Assembly (NCBI RefSeq): GCF_900105495.1
Contig: NZ_FNTF01000002.1
Location: forward strand, 2,641,501-2,705,500
DNA length: 64,000 bases
Source: Pseudomonas frederiksbergensis
Lineage (GTDB): Bacteria > Pseudomonadota > Gammaproteobacteria > Pseudomonadales > Pseudomonadaceae
Direction of reading: 5' to 3'
The notes under the pieces: generated by a model
The model's input: only the letters and a program-made list of their open reading frames with translations
Database searches by the model: none
Told to the model about the DNA's origin: nothing
In this document: positions 17,849-25,802 of the stretch, in pieces
Position numbering within the stretch: the stretch's first letter is position 1
Layout of the letters: each line of letters begins with the position of its first letter
Translations under genes and position numbers: made by a program

Positions 17849-19772
17849 TGGTTGGGGTGCGATGAAAGCCCAACATGACGAGATCACCCAAGTAACCCAC
17901 GTCGGCACTGAGATCAAGACCGGTGGCAACCTGACGCTGGTCAGCGGCGGCGATCAGCGTTATCAGGTGGCAAAACTTCACAGTGACAAGGACATCATTC
18001 TCGACAGCGGTGGTTCGATCGTTTTTGAAGGGGTGAAAGATCTTCACGACGAGAACCACTCCAAGAGTGACAGCGACCTCGCCTGGTTCGAAGCCAAAGG
18101 CAGCGGTCGCACCGATGAAACCCTCCGTCAGAGTGAACTGGTTGCCCAAGGCCGACTGGTCATCAAGGCTGCTGGCCAGATCAGCATCGACATCAAACAA
18201 GTCGACCAGCAAAGCGTCAGCCAGACCATCGACGCAATGGTTGACGCCGACCCGAATCTTGCCTGGATGAAACAGGCTGAGGCCCGCGGCGACATCGACT
18301 GGCGTCAGGTGAAGGAGATTCACGAGAGCTTCAAGTACGACAATTCGGGGCTCGGGGCGGGGGCAAAAATCGCCATTGCCATCCTGATGTCTTTCATCAT
18401 GGGCCCGGCGGGGCTGGGCTTGGTGGGCGCTGGTGCCGGGGGCGCAGTTGCCACCAGCCTGGCGACCACTGCTGTTACCAGCACCATCAGCAACAAAGGC
18501 AATCTGGGCGCGGCGTTCAAAGAAACATTCAGCGCTGACAGCCTAAAAAGTGCCGCAATTGCTGGGTTCACTGCGGGCATGCTCAATTATGCGGACGAAA
18601 ATTGGTTTGCGGCCGCATCGCAAGGCTCGACATCCGCCAACCTGCTGACCAGCACTAATTTCACCGACATTGCGGCGCGGGTAGCTGGGCGGGCGGTGAT
18701 CTCCAGCAGTATCTCAACCGCGATTGGAGGCGGCAACTTTGGCGACAACCTTGGTGCGGCGCTGGTGGGAGAGGCCGGGAATGTGGCCATGGCCACAGGC
18801 TTCAACTGGATCGGCGACACCATCAAGTTTCCAGAGGGTAGTCTTGAGAAAACCGTAGCGCATGCGTTGATGGGCGGTCTGCTATCGCAGGCGATGGGGG
18901 GCGATTTTGCCACCGGTGCAGCAGCGGCCGGACTTAACGAAGTCATGATGAACCAGCTGATCAGCCTTGCGGATGGCAACGACCAGTTGCAAGTAATGAT
19001 GTCGCAGTTGACGGGGCTGGTGGCCGCTGCGGCGGTAGATGGGGATCTCCAGCAGGGAGCCAGCATTGCTGGGAATGCCACGACCTACAACTATCTCTAT
19101 CACCGCGAGGTGAAAGAAATGTTGGCGGAAATGGACAGCAAGGAGACTGAGGAAGAGAAGCGAGCTGTTAGAGATCGATACGCCGACCTCGACGAGCAGC
19201 GTGAGCTGGAGCGTGATGAGCTTTGCAAGCGATCCCCCGAAATCTGTCAAGCAATTGCACATGGTCTGGTGGATGACGATCAGAAACTGACTGCACTGAT
19301 TGAGCAGCTGAGAACCGAAGGTAAGGGAGGATCAGCTCACTTAGTAGGTCATATACAGGAAGGGAATCTAAGCTCCGCAGGGTTTATGGCAGCTGATGTG
19401 AGTTCTTCGAATGGTAGTGTCCTGACTAGGATTGCTGCAGATTTTGTAAGAATGGGCGTCGGAATTATTCCTGGTCTAGGAGGTGGAAAGGGAACGACAA
19501 CACAGAAGGAGATTGGAACCATCACGACAAGAACAACGAAAAATGAAACCCGTCTAGGTGGTCAACCAGGAGAGCCTGGTGTAAAAATAGTGTTCAAGGA
19601 CGGCACCGAATTTGATATGACGCGAACTAGAGTTAAGGAAACCGAAAGTAATCCTTATGTTCCAGGTCGCACTAGACCAGTAAAATTTGACGATGCTGTG
19701 AATAAACAAGGTGATAAGCGAGCTCCGACAAAAGCGGAGCTGGAATGGTTTGATAGTATTAAATGGGACTGA
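16602..19772 (+). CDS. Truncated orphan CdiA with distinct pre-toxin and C-terminal toxin domain
   Basis: 1056 residues from the first ATG; cdiA homology starts at 16548, so the filament N-terminus and export signals are gone. Residues 1-416 are haemagglutinin repeats almost identical to main cdiA. A diverged repeat block and a DUF637-like segment follow (~580-800). NATTYNYLYHREVKEM lies near 824. The last ~150 residues are unique and end in VKFDDAVNKQGDKRAPTKAE and FDSIKWD. The RAPT motif near the end recurs in other large secreted proteins I remember, but its activity is unknown to me. Four bases separate its stop from the immunity start. Confidence 0.78.
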   Translation: MSSDYLLGKLNFSADDAARRLGDGRYESRLISDAVLAQTGQRFLANGLNDDNEQFRYLMDNALTSKTALNLSVGVRLTSEQVAALTHDIVWMEERIVDGQKVLVPVLYLAQAESRNVRGGSLIQGRDLTLIAGNDLVNVGTLRGTHDLSADVKGSLYQGGLVEANERLSLMATDSIRNALAGEIRGNQVSLTTLRGDIVNDRTAIAVGEGSGMRTLVDDGGSISARDTLSIKSGRDLTNSSAISSGGDASLSATRDLNLLATRNESEIHEMEDGGHRSTITTTVENLASSVTAGGNLTLDAGRDINVIASTAKAEGNLTADAGRDLNLASAGDEHNVETRSKDGKKRIHEEDNHTVQKAAEFIAGGNVVTRSGRDTTLIASKISAGNEAYVYAGNDLNLLAAQNKDYTLYDMKEKGGWGAMKAQHDEITQVTHVGTEIKTGGNLTLVSGGDQRYQVAKLHSDKDIILDSGGSIVFEGVKDLHDENHSKSDSDLAWFEAKGSGRTDETLRQSELVAQGRLVIKAAGQISIDIKQVDQQSVSQTIDAMVDADPNLAWMKQAEARGDIDWRQVKEIHESFKYDNSGLGAGAKIAIAILMSFIMGPAGLGLVGAGAGGAVATSLATTAVTSTISNKGNLGAAFKETFSADSLKSAAIAGFTAGMLNYADENWFAAASQGSTSANLLTSTNFTDIAARVAGRAVISSSISTAIGGGNFGDNLGAALVGEAGNVAMATGFNWIGDTIKFPEGSLEKTVAHALMGGLLSQAMGGDFATGAAAAGLNEVMMNQLISLADGNDQLQVMMSQLTGLVAAAAVDGDLQQGASIAGNATTYNYLYHREVKEMLAEMDSKETEEEKRAVRDRYADLDEQRELERDELCKRSPEICQAIAHGLVDDDQKLTALIEQLRTEGKGGSAHLVGHIQEGNLSSAGFMAADVSSSNGSVLTRIAADFVRMGVGIIPGLGGGKGTTTQKEIGTITTRTTKNETRLGGQPGEPGVKIVFKDGTEFDMTRTRVKETESNPYVPGRTRPVKFDDAVNKQGDKRAPTKAELEWFDSIKWD

Positions 19773-19776
19773 TGAG

Positions 19777-20025
19777 ATGATTGACTCAAAAACTGGTGAG
19801 CGAATTTTGGTCCAGCTGGATGAGGTTTATGGTCCATATATTCGCGTGTCAACATTTCAAGATGGTGGCGCACTGGAAGAAGTTTTGGATGAGATTTATT
19901 ATGTGCTTTATTGGAAAGGAGTCCCTGAGGATCTCAAGGACTTTGGCGGTAATGAATACTATTTTGGCGGTGCTGCTGATCCGGTAAAGTTACAAGTTAT
20001 TCTGGATGCCATTGAGTTTAACTGA
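19777..20025 (+). CDS. Immunity protein for the 16602 toxin module
   Basis: 82 residues from ATG 19777, four bases after the toxin stop, with GATGAG as a weak ribosome site. It contains VYGPYIRVSTFQDGGALEEV and EYYFGGAADPVKLQVILDA segments and is acidic overall, as many RNase/DNase immunity proteins are. No family recognised. Fifteen bases after its stop the sequence turns into a scrap of the lipoprotein gene found at 34005. Confidence 0.66.
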   Translation: MIDSKTGERILVQLDEVYGPYIRVSTFQDGGALEEVLDEIYYVLYWKGVPEDLKDFGGNEYYFGGAADPVKLQVILDAIEFN

Positions 20026-20040
20026 CGGCGGGGAGCCGGG

Positions 20041-20116
20041 CCAACAGCGCGACTGTTAAACGCTTTCCACAGCTGGAAGTACAGGCCGATGCCGATCAGC
20101 CGTTCCAGTTGTCAAA
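20041..20116 (+). pseudogene. Scrap of the CDI-distal lipoprotein gene
   Basis: Bases 20041-20116 align with 34302-34377 inside the lipoprotein gene (encoding NSATVKRFPQLEVQADAD), with several substitutions. It shows that this module once sat at a locus end next to a related lipoprotein gene, or that the gene was swept along in a rearrangement. Confidence 0.78.
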
Positions 20117-20484
20117 CGTAAAGTGGACGGATTTATTTACTGCTGAAGCTGCTGTTTTGGTAGATAGAAGTATCATAGGTCCTAAGTTGGAAATTCCAAT
20201 GGAGGAGTACTCAGCTATACGGCCCGGCGTGGCGAATCAAGGCCTCCTGTCCGTTGTAGTAAATGTTCCGGTTCCCGAAAATTTACAAGTATTTCCTACA
20301 TTCCGTTCCTGGAATGGCGGGCAGGGTGGCTCTCTCTGGCTGTGGGATGGAAGCGAATCATTTCGGCTGGCGAGAGATTAGCTCGGAAGAGCTAAAACAT
20401 TCCACAAGAGGTATTATCAGTATTCCATTGCTTGTTGAACGTATTGAAAACAACTACAGGGCAGAGACCCATGAGGTCTGGTGA
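20117..20484 (+). pseudogene. Frameshifted orphan immunity gene remnant
   Basis: After a half-arm of the ATTTATTT repeat (20114-20134) the frame gives …RSIIGPKLEIPMEEYSAIRP and NLQVFPTFRSWNGG. Near 20340-20365 coding shifts to another frame, which gives FGWREISSEELKHSTRG, LLVERIENNYR and a stop at 20484. Neither frame has a natural start. The composition and position suggest an immunity gene broken at both ends. Confidence 0.5.
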
Positions 20485-20771
20485 GTTGTAGAAATTTTGA
20501 TCGAGAGTGTCAGATTTTTTGTGTGCGGGCCGAAATAAGCCTGATAAACACGAGCGAAGGTAATCAGGCGAGTGAAAGCTGGACGCTGGGGTCCGGCCGG
20601 TTGGAAAAGACAGTGGGTGTTGATTCAGCTAGGGATATCGCCACTGCCATAAAGACGGGGGTGGATGGGGCAACCGAAATCCAGGTGCTCGATTCTTTAG
20701 GCAAACCAAAGCCCATTGATACGTCCAAAATATTAGCTTCAAAAACAAATCTTTCAGGAGCACAGCCATGA
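20481..20771 (+). pseudogene. Toxin C-terminal remnant preceding the PoNi-type gene
   Basis: The convincing part is the last ~70 residues (SGRLEKTVGVDSARD, AIKTGVDGATEIQVLD, SKILASKTNLSGAQP). The stop overlaps the next ATG as ATGA, which marks it as the 3' end of the toxin partner. The nominal GTG start at 20481 is not natural. The catalytic core is missing. Confidence 0.5.
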
Positions 20772-21619
20772 TCCGGGACTCAGTCGCGGGCATAAGCTAC
20801 TGGCGTGAGCGAGTGGCTAAAGATTTTGCCTGGATAGAAAAAGCGGAAAAACTTCTATCTGAGCCATCACAAAATCCAGTGTACGACCCTCAATTTTCAT
20901 TTGATCTTTCAAGAGATATTTTGCGTCTTATTCTTCGGCGCTATTCCCAAGGCGATTCTGTTTCCGAGATTGGTCAGTTGTTTTCCCAACTTCTCGATAC
21001 CTGGGAATTGTCGGATGACCTGGCAGACGGAGTGTGTGCCGAACACAATCTGAAAACCTGCCGCGATTGGGTATTCGATTTATCCGACCTCAACCACTAT
21101 ATCTGGTGTTTCTGGCTTGTTGGGCTGGCGCTTGTCTTGCGAATTCCTGACGATCAGTGGAACCGACTGCTGGCCCTCGTTGGTGGAGAAGGCAACGACA
21201 TCTTGCTGGATCGAATAATCGCCAGTCGCCAGCCATCACGCGTCATTGGAGATGTTCTCCTGCATCAAAAACCCTATGCCCGATTGCTCAAAACCCTAGA
21301 TGCACCCACTGAGCAACAGGCGATACTGTTGCGGGAGTTTGTCGACAGTTGGTACCCGGAACTCAACCGACGCGGCAAGCAGCAACCGTGGTGGTATCAC
21401 TACGGTGATCCTGAAAAGCACCCGTTGGAAGCGGGCAGCTACTTTGGACGTTGGTGCATTGAAGCTGTAGCAGCAGTCGTGGCTTTTGGATTAGATGACA
21501 GCCAATGTTTGGGGCATCCACATTATCCAGGCGACTTGCTACGCCCAAACGGCCCGAGCACACATACACCGCAGCTAGAAAAAAAGACGAAGAGTTGGCT
21601 TAGATTTTTTGGGATTTAG
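20768..21619 (+). CDS. PoNi-type immunity protein (DUF1910/DUF1911)
   Basis: 283 residues with the architecture of PoNi proteins, which neutralise PoNe-type PD-(D/E)XK DNase effectors. An N-terminal helical DUF1910-like part (ISYWRERVAKDFAWI, ILRLILRRYSQGDSVSEI) is followed by a DUF1911-like part. The latter holds YIWCFWLVGLALVLRI, the WYPELNRRGKQQPWWY motif near 190-215, and GYFGRW-like SYFGRWCIEAVAAVVAFGLD. The start overlaps the stop of the toxin remnant. The toxin itself is largely gone, so this is an intact orphan immunity gene that may still protect against PoNe-armed competitors. Confidence 0.82.
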   Translation: MIRDSVAGISYWRERVAKDFAWIEKAEKLLSEPSQNPVYDPQFSFDLSRDILRLILRRYSQGDSVSEIGQLFSQLLDTWELSDDLADGVCAEHNLKTCRDWVFDLSDLNHYIWCFWLVGLALVLRIPDDQWNRLLALVGGEGNDILLDRIIASRQPSRVIGDVLLHQKPYARLLKTLDAPTEQQAILLREFVDSWYPELNRRGKQQPWWYHYGDPEKHPLEAGSYFGRWCIEAVAAVVAFGLDDSQCLGHPHYPGDLLRPNGPSTHTPQLEKKTKSWLRFFGI

Positions 21620-21660
21620 CAAAAAAGCGAAAACCAAACGTTCGAGCCGGAAGGACAAAC

Positions 21661-21725
21661 GGGAACAGACCACGTTTTCCTTAGGGTGGGACAGTACTCC
21701 TTCGATTTAAATGTTGTCTGTCCCC
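21661..21725. repeat. Palindromic repeat (GACAGACCACGTTT family), copy 2
   Basis: Arms GGGAACAGACCACGTTTTCC and TTTAAATGTTGTCTGTCCCC; one arm mismatch relative to other copies. It ends ~14 bases before another truncated cdiA copy begins. Confidence 0.85.
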
Positions 21726-21738
21726 GATTCCTCCCCGT

Positions 21739-23480
21739 GCCGATGACGCCGCGCGTCGCCTCGGCGATGGTCGCTATGAATCCCGCTTGATCAGCGATGC
21801 CGTACTGGCCCAGACCGGCCAACGCTTTCTCGCCAACGGGCTTAACGACGATAACGAGCAGTTCCGTTATCTGATGGACAACGCCCTCACCAGCAAAACC
21901 GCGTTGAACCTGTCCGTGGGTGTGAGGCTGACTTCCGAACAAGTCGCGGCCCTGACCCACGACATCGTGTGGATGGAAGAGCGCATCGTCGATGGTCAGA
22001 AAGTGCTGGTGCCGGTGCTGTATCTGGCGCAAGCCGAATCGCGCAACGTGCGCGGCGGCAGCCTGATCCAGGGCCGCGACCTGACCCTGATCGCCGGCAA
22101 TGACCTGGTCAACGTCGGCACCCTGCGCGGCACCCACGACCTGTCCGCCGACGTCAAAGGCAGCCTCTATCAGGGCGGTCTGGTCGAAGCCAATGAACGC
22201 CTGAGCCTCATGGCCACGGACAGCATTCGCAACGCCCTGGCCGGCGAAATTCGCGGCAACCAGGTCAGCCTCACCACCCTCAGGGGCGACATCGTCAACG
22301 ACCGCACCGCCATCGCCGTGGGTGAAGGCTCCGGCATGCGCACCCTGGTCGATGACGGCGGCAGCATCAGCGCCCGCGACACGCTGAGCATCAAATCTGG
22401 CCGCGACCTGACCAACTCATCGGCCATCAGCAGCGGCGGCGACGCCAGCCTGAGCGCCACCCGCGACCTCAACCTGCTGGCCACACGCAACGAAAGCGAA
22501 ATCCACGAGATGGAAGATGGCGGCCATCGCTCCACCATCACCACCACCGTGGAAAACCTGGCGTCCAGCGTCACCGCCGGCGGCAACCTCACCCTCGACG
22601 CTGGCCGCGACATCAACGTCATCGCCAGCACCGCCAAGGCCGAAGGCAACCTCACCGCCGACGCCAAAGGCGACCTCACCCTGGCCTCGGCGGGCGACGA
22701 ACACAACGTCGAAACCCGCAGCAAGGACGGCAAAAAACGCGTTCACGAAGAGGACAACCATACCGTTCAGAAAGCGGCGGAGTTCATTGCAAGCGGCAAT
22801 GTGGTGACCCGCTCAGGACGCGATACCACGCTGATCGCGAGCAAGATCAGTGCGGGGAACGAGGCGTATGTGTATGCCGGTAATGACCTGAATCTGCTGG
22901 CGGCGCAGAACAAGGATTACACGCTGTATGACATGAAGGAGAAGGGAGGCTGGGGCGCCGAGAAAACCCAGCGTGATGAAGTCACGCAGATCACCCATGT
23001 GGGTAGCGAGATCAAGACCGGTGGCAACCTGACGCTGATCAGTGAAGGAGATCAGCGCTATCAGGTGGCGAAGCTGGAGAGTGGCAAGGACATCACGCTG
23101 GACAGTGGTGGGGCGATTGTTTTTGAAGGGGTGAAAGACCTGCATGACGAGAGCCATACCAAGAGTGATGGCGATGCCTTCTGGACCTCATCGAAAGGCA
23201 AGGGCAATACCGACGAGACACTGCGCCAGACCCAGATGATTGCCAAAGGCAACATCACGATCAAGGCTGTGGAAGGTCTGCAAATCGACCTCAAAGAGGT
23301 GAATCAGCAAAGCGTCAGTCAAACCATTGATGCGATGGTCAAGGCCGATCCGCAACTGGCTTGGTTGAAACAGGCCGAAGCGCGGGGCGATGTGGACTGG
23401 AGGCAGGTCAAAGAAATCCATGAGTCGTTCAAATACAGCAACTCGGGACTAGGCCCAGCTTCGCAGATCATCATCGCGAT
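21739..23480 (+). repeat. 1.74-kb direct repeat of main cdiA
   Basis: Collinear with 1709-3450 (offset 20030), nearly identical by eye apart from scattered substitutions and a small patch near 22668. It ends sharply within the codons after PASQIIIAI, where the DUF637 region becomes a different version. Confidence 0.9.
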
Positions 23481-25323
23481 TGTCATGGCGGCTATTGTCG
23501 GCCCCGCGGCACTGAGTGCTTTTGCCGGTATGGGGACCGTCGGGGCCGCAGGCCTTGCGGCGGTGGCTACTGGCGCTGCGACGAATGCGACGACGAGTTT
23601 TATCAACAATGGAGGGAATCTTGGGGCGGTGTTCAAGGATGTGACTTCCTCGGATGCGCTTAAAGGCTATGTGATTTCGGGTGTGACGGCTGGTTTAACG
23701 GCTGGTGTCTTTGACGGCATTGTGAAAACAACCACCAATCCGCTTACGGGCAAAGTCACCGTTGACCTGAGCAGCCTGGAAGGGGTCGGTCGGTTTGCCG
23801 GTAATCAAATTCTGCAAGCCGAAACATCAGCGCTGCTGGGCAAGGCACTCGGGCAAGGGGGGAGTGCAAGTGACGCGTTGAAAACGGCTTTGTTCAACAC
23901 CTTGGCGGCAGCTAGTTTCAATGCGGTAGGTGACTACACGAAAGGAGTAGTTGACGACGGCTCTGTGCAAAAAATCGCTATTCACGCAATGGTGGGTGGG
24001 CTGCTGGCTGAAGCGACTGGTGGGGACTTCAAAACTGGTGCGCTGGCGGCAGGAGCGAATGAAGCACTTGTAGGTGTCTTGGATAACCTGGTCAAAGGTA
24101 ATGACAACCTCTTGACGATGAGTTCTCAGATCGTTGGGGTCTTGGCCGCCACGGCGCAAAAAGACGTTGATGCGAGCACGCTGGAGAAGGCTGCGTGGGT
24201 TGCAAAGAATGCTTCGCAATACAACAGACAGTTGCATAGGGAAGATCACGAACTCGCCGAGCAACTGGCTGCGCGCAGTGGTGGAAAGTACACCGTCGAA
24301 CAAATCGAAGAGCAACTGCGGCTTTCTGGTATCAACGGCACTGACATTCAACCAGGCTACGACGTTGCCACCAAGGATGGTTTTTACGATCCTTCGGCAA
24401 AATGGGTCGACTTGGGTAACGGTCAATACGTCCAGCAGTTAGCAAAGCTCGACCTGGATCTCGTAGCCTACATCCGAGCGTCGACCAGCAACTACACTTG
24501 GGCGGCTTTCCCCGTTGCACCTGATCATGACTGGAGCAAAACACCGAGTGTGAGTGACGAGGTTCGAGATCGTCTCTCGGGTCGGGTGCTGGATACCCAG
24601 GGTGGTTTCCGCTCGTCTGTTCTTGTCGATGGAGAGGCGTTCAATCCACGCTTCCTGCCTTGTGGTGACGCTTCGTGTGTTGCAAGCGGGGCCGGCATTG
24701 ACCTGAAGGATCCAGAAACTCAGCGCTGGATCAGTGCAGGAAACACGAAGGCGGCAAAAGATGCCTTGGCAGTCGGGTCGCTCGCGCCTTTGCCAATGGC
24801 GTGGGTTGGTAAGGTACTGGGATCTGTTTTTGGAAAAGGGGTTGTGAGCGAGGCGATAGGTGGGGGAAGCTCGGCTGTCGTAGCGAAAGGTCTGGGAGAG
24901 GCAGGGGCTGCAAAAGGTGTTTCTCCTGTTGTAACTGCAGAGGGAAAGATTGGCGGAGCAACATTTACTGATTTTAATCAGACTGCTCGTCCAGCTTCAG
25001 AAGCTAATGCTAGTCAGCCAACCTTGATATCTGATCGGGTAACTGCTAAAGCTGACGCGTCTGGAAAAATCCTGCCAAATGGAAACATGGCCGACGCTCA
25101 CGCAGAAATAGGTGTAATACAGCAGGCATATACTGCTGGGAAGACTATGGGGGCAAGTATGGAGCTTACTGTCTCTGGTAAAGCAGTTTGTGGGTATTGT
25201 CGAGGAGATATTGCGGCGATGGCGGAGAAGTCTGGGCTTACTTCTCTTGAAGTCAAAGAGATTGCGACTGGTAAAACTCTATATTGGCAGCCTGGAATGC
25301 GGGCTCTGAGAGAGAGGGATTAG
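21787..25323 (+). CDS. Truncated orphan CdiA with deaminase-type toxin domain
   Basis: 1178 residues from a TTG; homology to cdiA begins at 21739, so start and export regions are missing. Residues ~1-560 are haemagglutinin repeats, ~590-800 a DUF637-like segment, ASQYNRQLHREDHE near 808, and 859-1037 the pre-toxin shared with 12133 and 14969. The last ~120 residues have MADAHAEIG (H1105, E1107) and CGYC (C1135, C1138), the zinc and catalytic residues of the cytidine deaminase fold. It looks like the Toxin-deaminase (BURPS668_1122) family, so nucleic-acid base deamination is expected. The adjacent immunity gene is frameshifted. Confidence 0.82.
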   Translation: MISDAVLAQTGQRFLANGLNDDNEQFRYLMDNALTSKTALNLSVGVRLTSEQVAALTHDIVWMEERIVDGQKVLVPVLYLAQAESRNVRGGSLIQGRDLTLIAGNDLVNVGTLRGTHDLSADVKGSLYQGGLVEANERLSLMATDSIRNALAGEIRGNQVSLTTLRGDIVNDRTAIAVGEGSGMRTLVDDGGSISARDTLSIKSGRDLTNSSAISSGGDASLSATRDLNLLATRNESEIHEMEDGGHRSTITTTVENLASSVTAGGNLTLDAGRDINVIASTAKAEGNLTADAKGDLTLASAGDEHNVETRSKDGKKRVHEEDNHTVQKAAEFIASGNVVTRSGRDTTLIASKISAGNEAYVYAGNDLNLLAAQNKDYTLYDMKEKGGWGAEKTQRDEVTQITHVGSEIKTGGNLTLISEGDQRYQVAKLESGKDITLDSGGAIVFEGVKDLHDESHTKSDGDAFWTSSKGKGNTDETLRQTQMIAKGNITIKAVEGLQIDLKEVNQQSVSQTIDAMVKADPQLAWLKQAEARGDVDWRQVKEIHESFKYSNSGLGPASQIIIAIVMAAIVGPAALSAFAGMGTVGAAGLAAVATGAATNATTSFINNGGNLGAVFKDVTSSDALKGYVISGVTAGLTAGVFDGIVKTTTNPLTGKVTVDLSSLEGVGRFAGNQILQAETSALLGKALGQGGSASDALKTALFNTLAAASFNAVGDYTKGVVDDGSVQKIAIHAMVGGLLAEATGGDFKTGALAAGANEALVGVLDNLVKGNDNLLTMSSQIVGVLAATAQKDVDASTLEKAAWVAKNASQYNRQLHREDHELAEQLAARSGGKYTVEQIEEQLRLSGINGTDIQPGYDVATKDGFYDPSAKWVDLGNGQYVQQLAKLDLDLVAYIRASTSNYTWAAFPVAPDHDWSKTPSVSDEVRDRLSGRVLDTQGGFRSSVLVDGEAFNPRFLPCGDASCVASGAGIDLKDPETQRWISAGNTKAAKDALAVGSLAPLPMAWVGKVLGSVFGKGVVSEAIGGGSSAVVAKGLGEAGAAKGVSPVVTAEGKIGGATFTDFNQTARPASEANASQPTLISDRVTAKADASGKILPNGNMADAHAEIGVIQQAYTAGKTMGASMELTVSGKAVCGYCRGDIAAMAEKSGLTSLEVKEIATGKTLYWQPGMRALRERD

Positions 25324-25325
25324 AA

Positions 25326-25720
25326 ATGAAATTGTCATTATCATGGATTGTTGGACTTGGACCTGAGTGTAAGGGGGGAGAACCAAAGATGCCTCTTGGG
25401 GTGATATTGAGCTTCATTTAAGAGAAGTATGTGAGACGTCCGGTTCTGTTACATTAGAGATCGTGGATTTTAATGGGTTTGAGCTGTTGAGCTTGCAAGT
25501 TGTTGCAGATGATGGGATGTATGCGATGACTTTAGGGGAGGACAATGGTGAAGATTATATTGTTCGGTCTTATCTTAGAGGCAGTAACTCAGGTGCGGTG
25601 GTAGATATCCTGGGGGATGCTGTTGATGCCTCAGGAGTTTGTACGGATTTTGAGGTTGTTGTTGATATTTTTAGGCAATTCTTTGAAGAGGGGCGGGTTT
25701 CTCGGAGCTTAATGGCTTAA
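25326..25720 (+). pseudogene. Immunity gene for the deaminase module, frameshifted (Imm1-like?)
   Basis: The ATG at 25326, two bases after the toxin stop, reads MKLSLSWIVGLGPECKGG and then hits a stop at 25419. The remainder is open in another frame (ASWGDIELHLREV…TLEIVDFNGFELL…RQFFEEGRVSR) to 25720. Adding one G to the six-G run at 25373-25378 would restore one ~131-residue protein. Small size, a WxDI motif after ~25 residues and pairing with a deaminase suggest the Imm1 type, tentatively. A sequencing error in the G-run is an alternative. Confidence 0.68.
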
Positions 25721-25734
25721 TCATCGGAGTAAAC

Positions 25735-25802
25735 GGAGACAGACCACGTTTTTCTTTGGGGCAGGAGCACACTACTTCGATTTAAATGTGGTCTGTCCCC
25801 TT
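25735..25802. repeat. Palindromic repeat (GACAGACCACGTTT family), copy 3
   Basis: Arms GGAGACAGACCACGTTTTTC and TTTAAATGTGGTCTGTCCCC. From 25737 it is identical over about 70 bp to copy 31745-31812. It supplies the ATG used by the next long frame. Confidence 0.87.
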
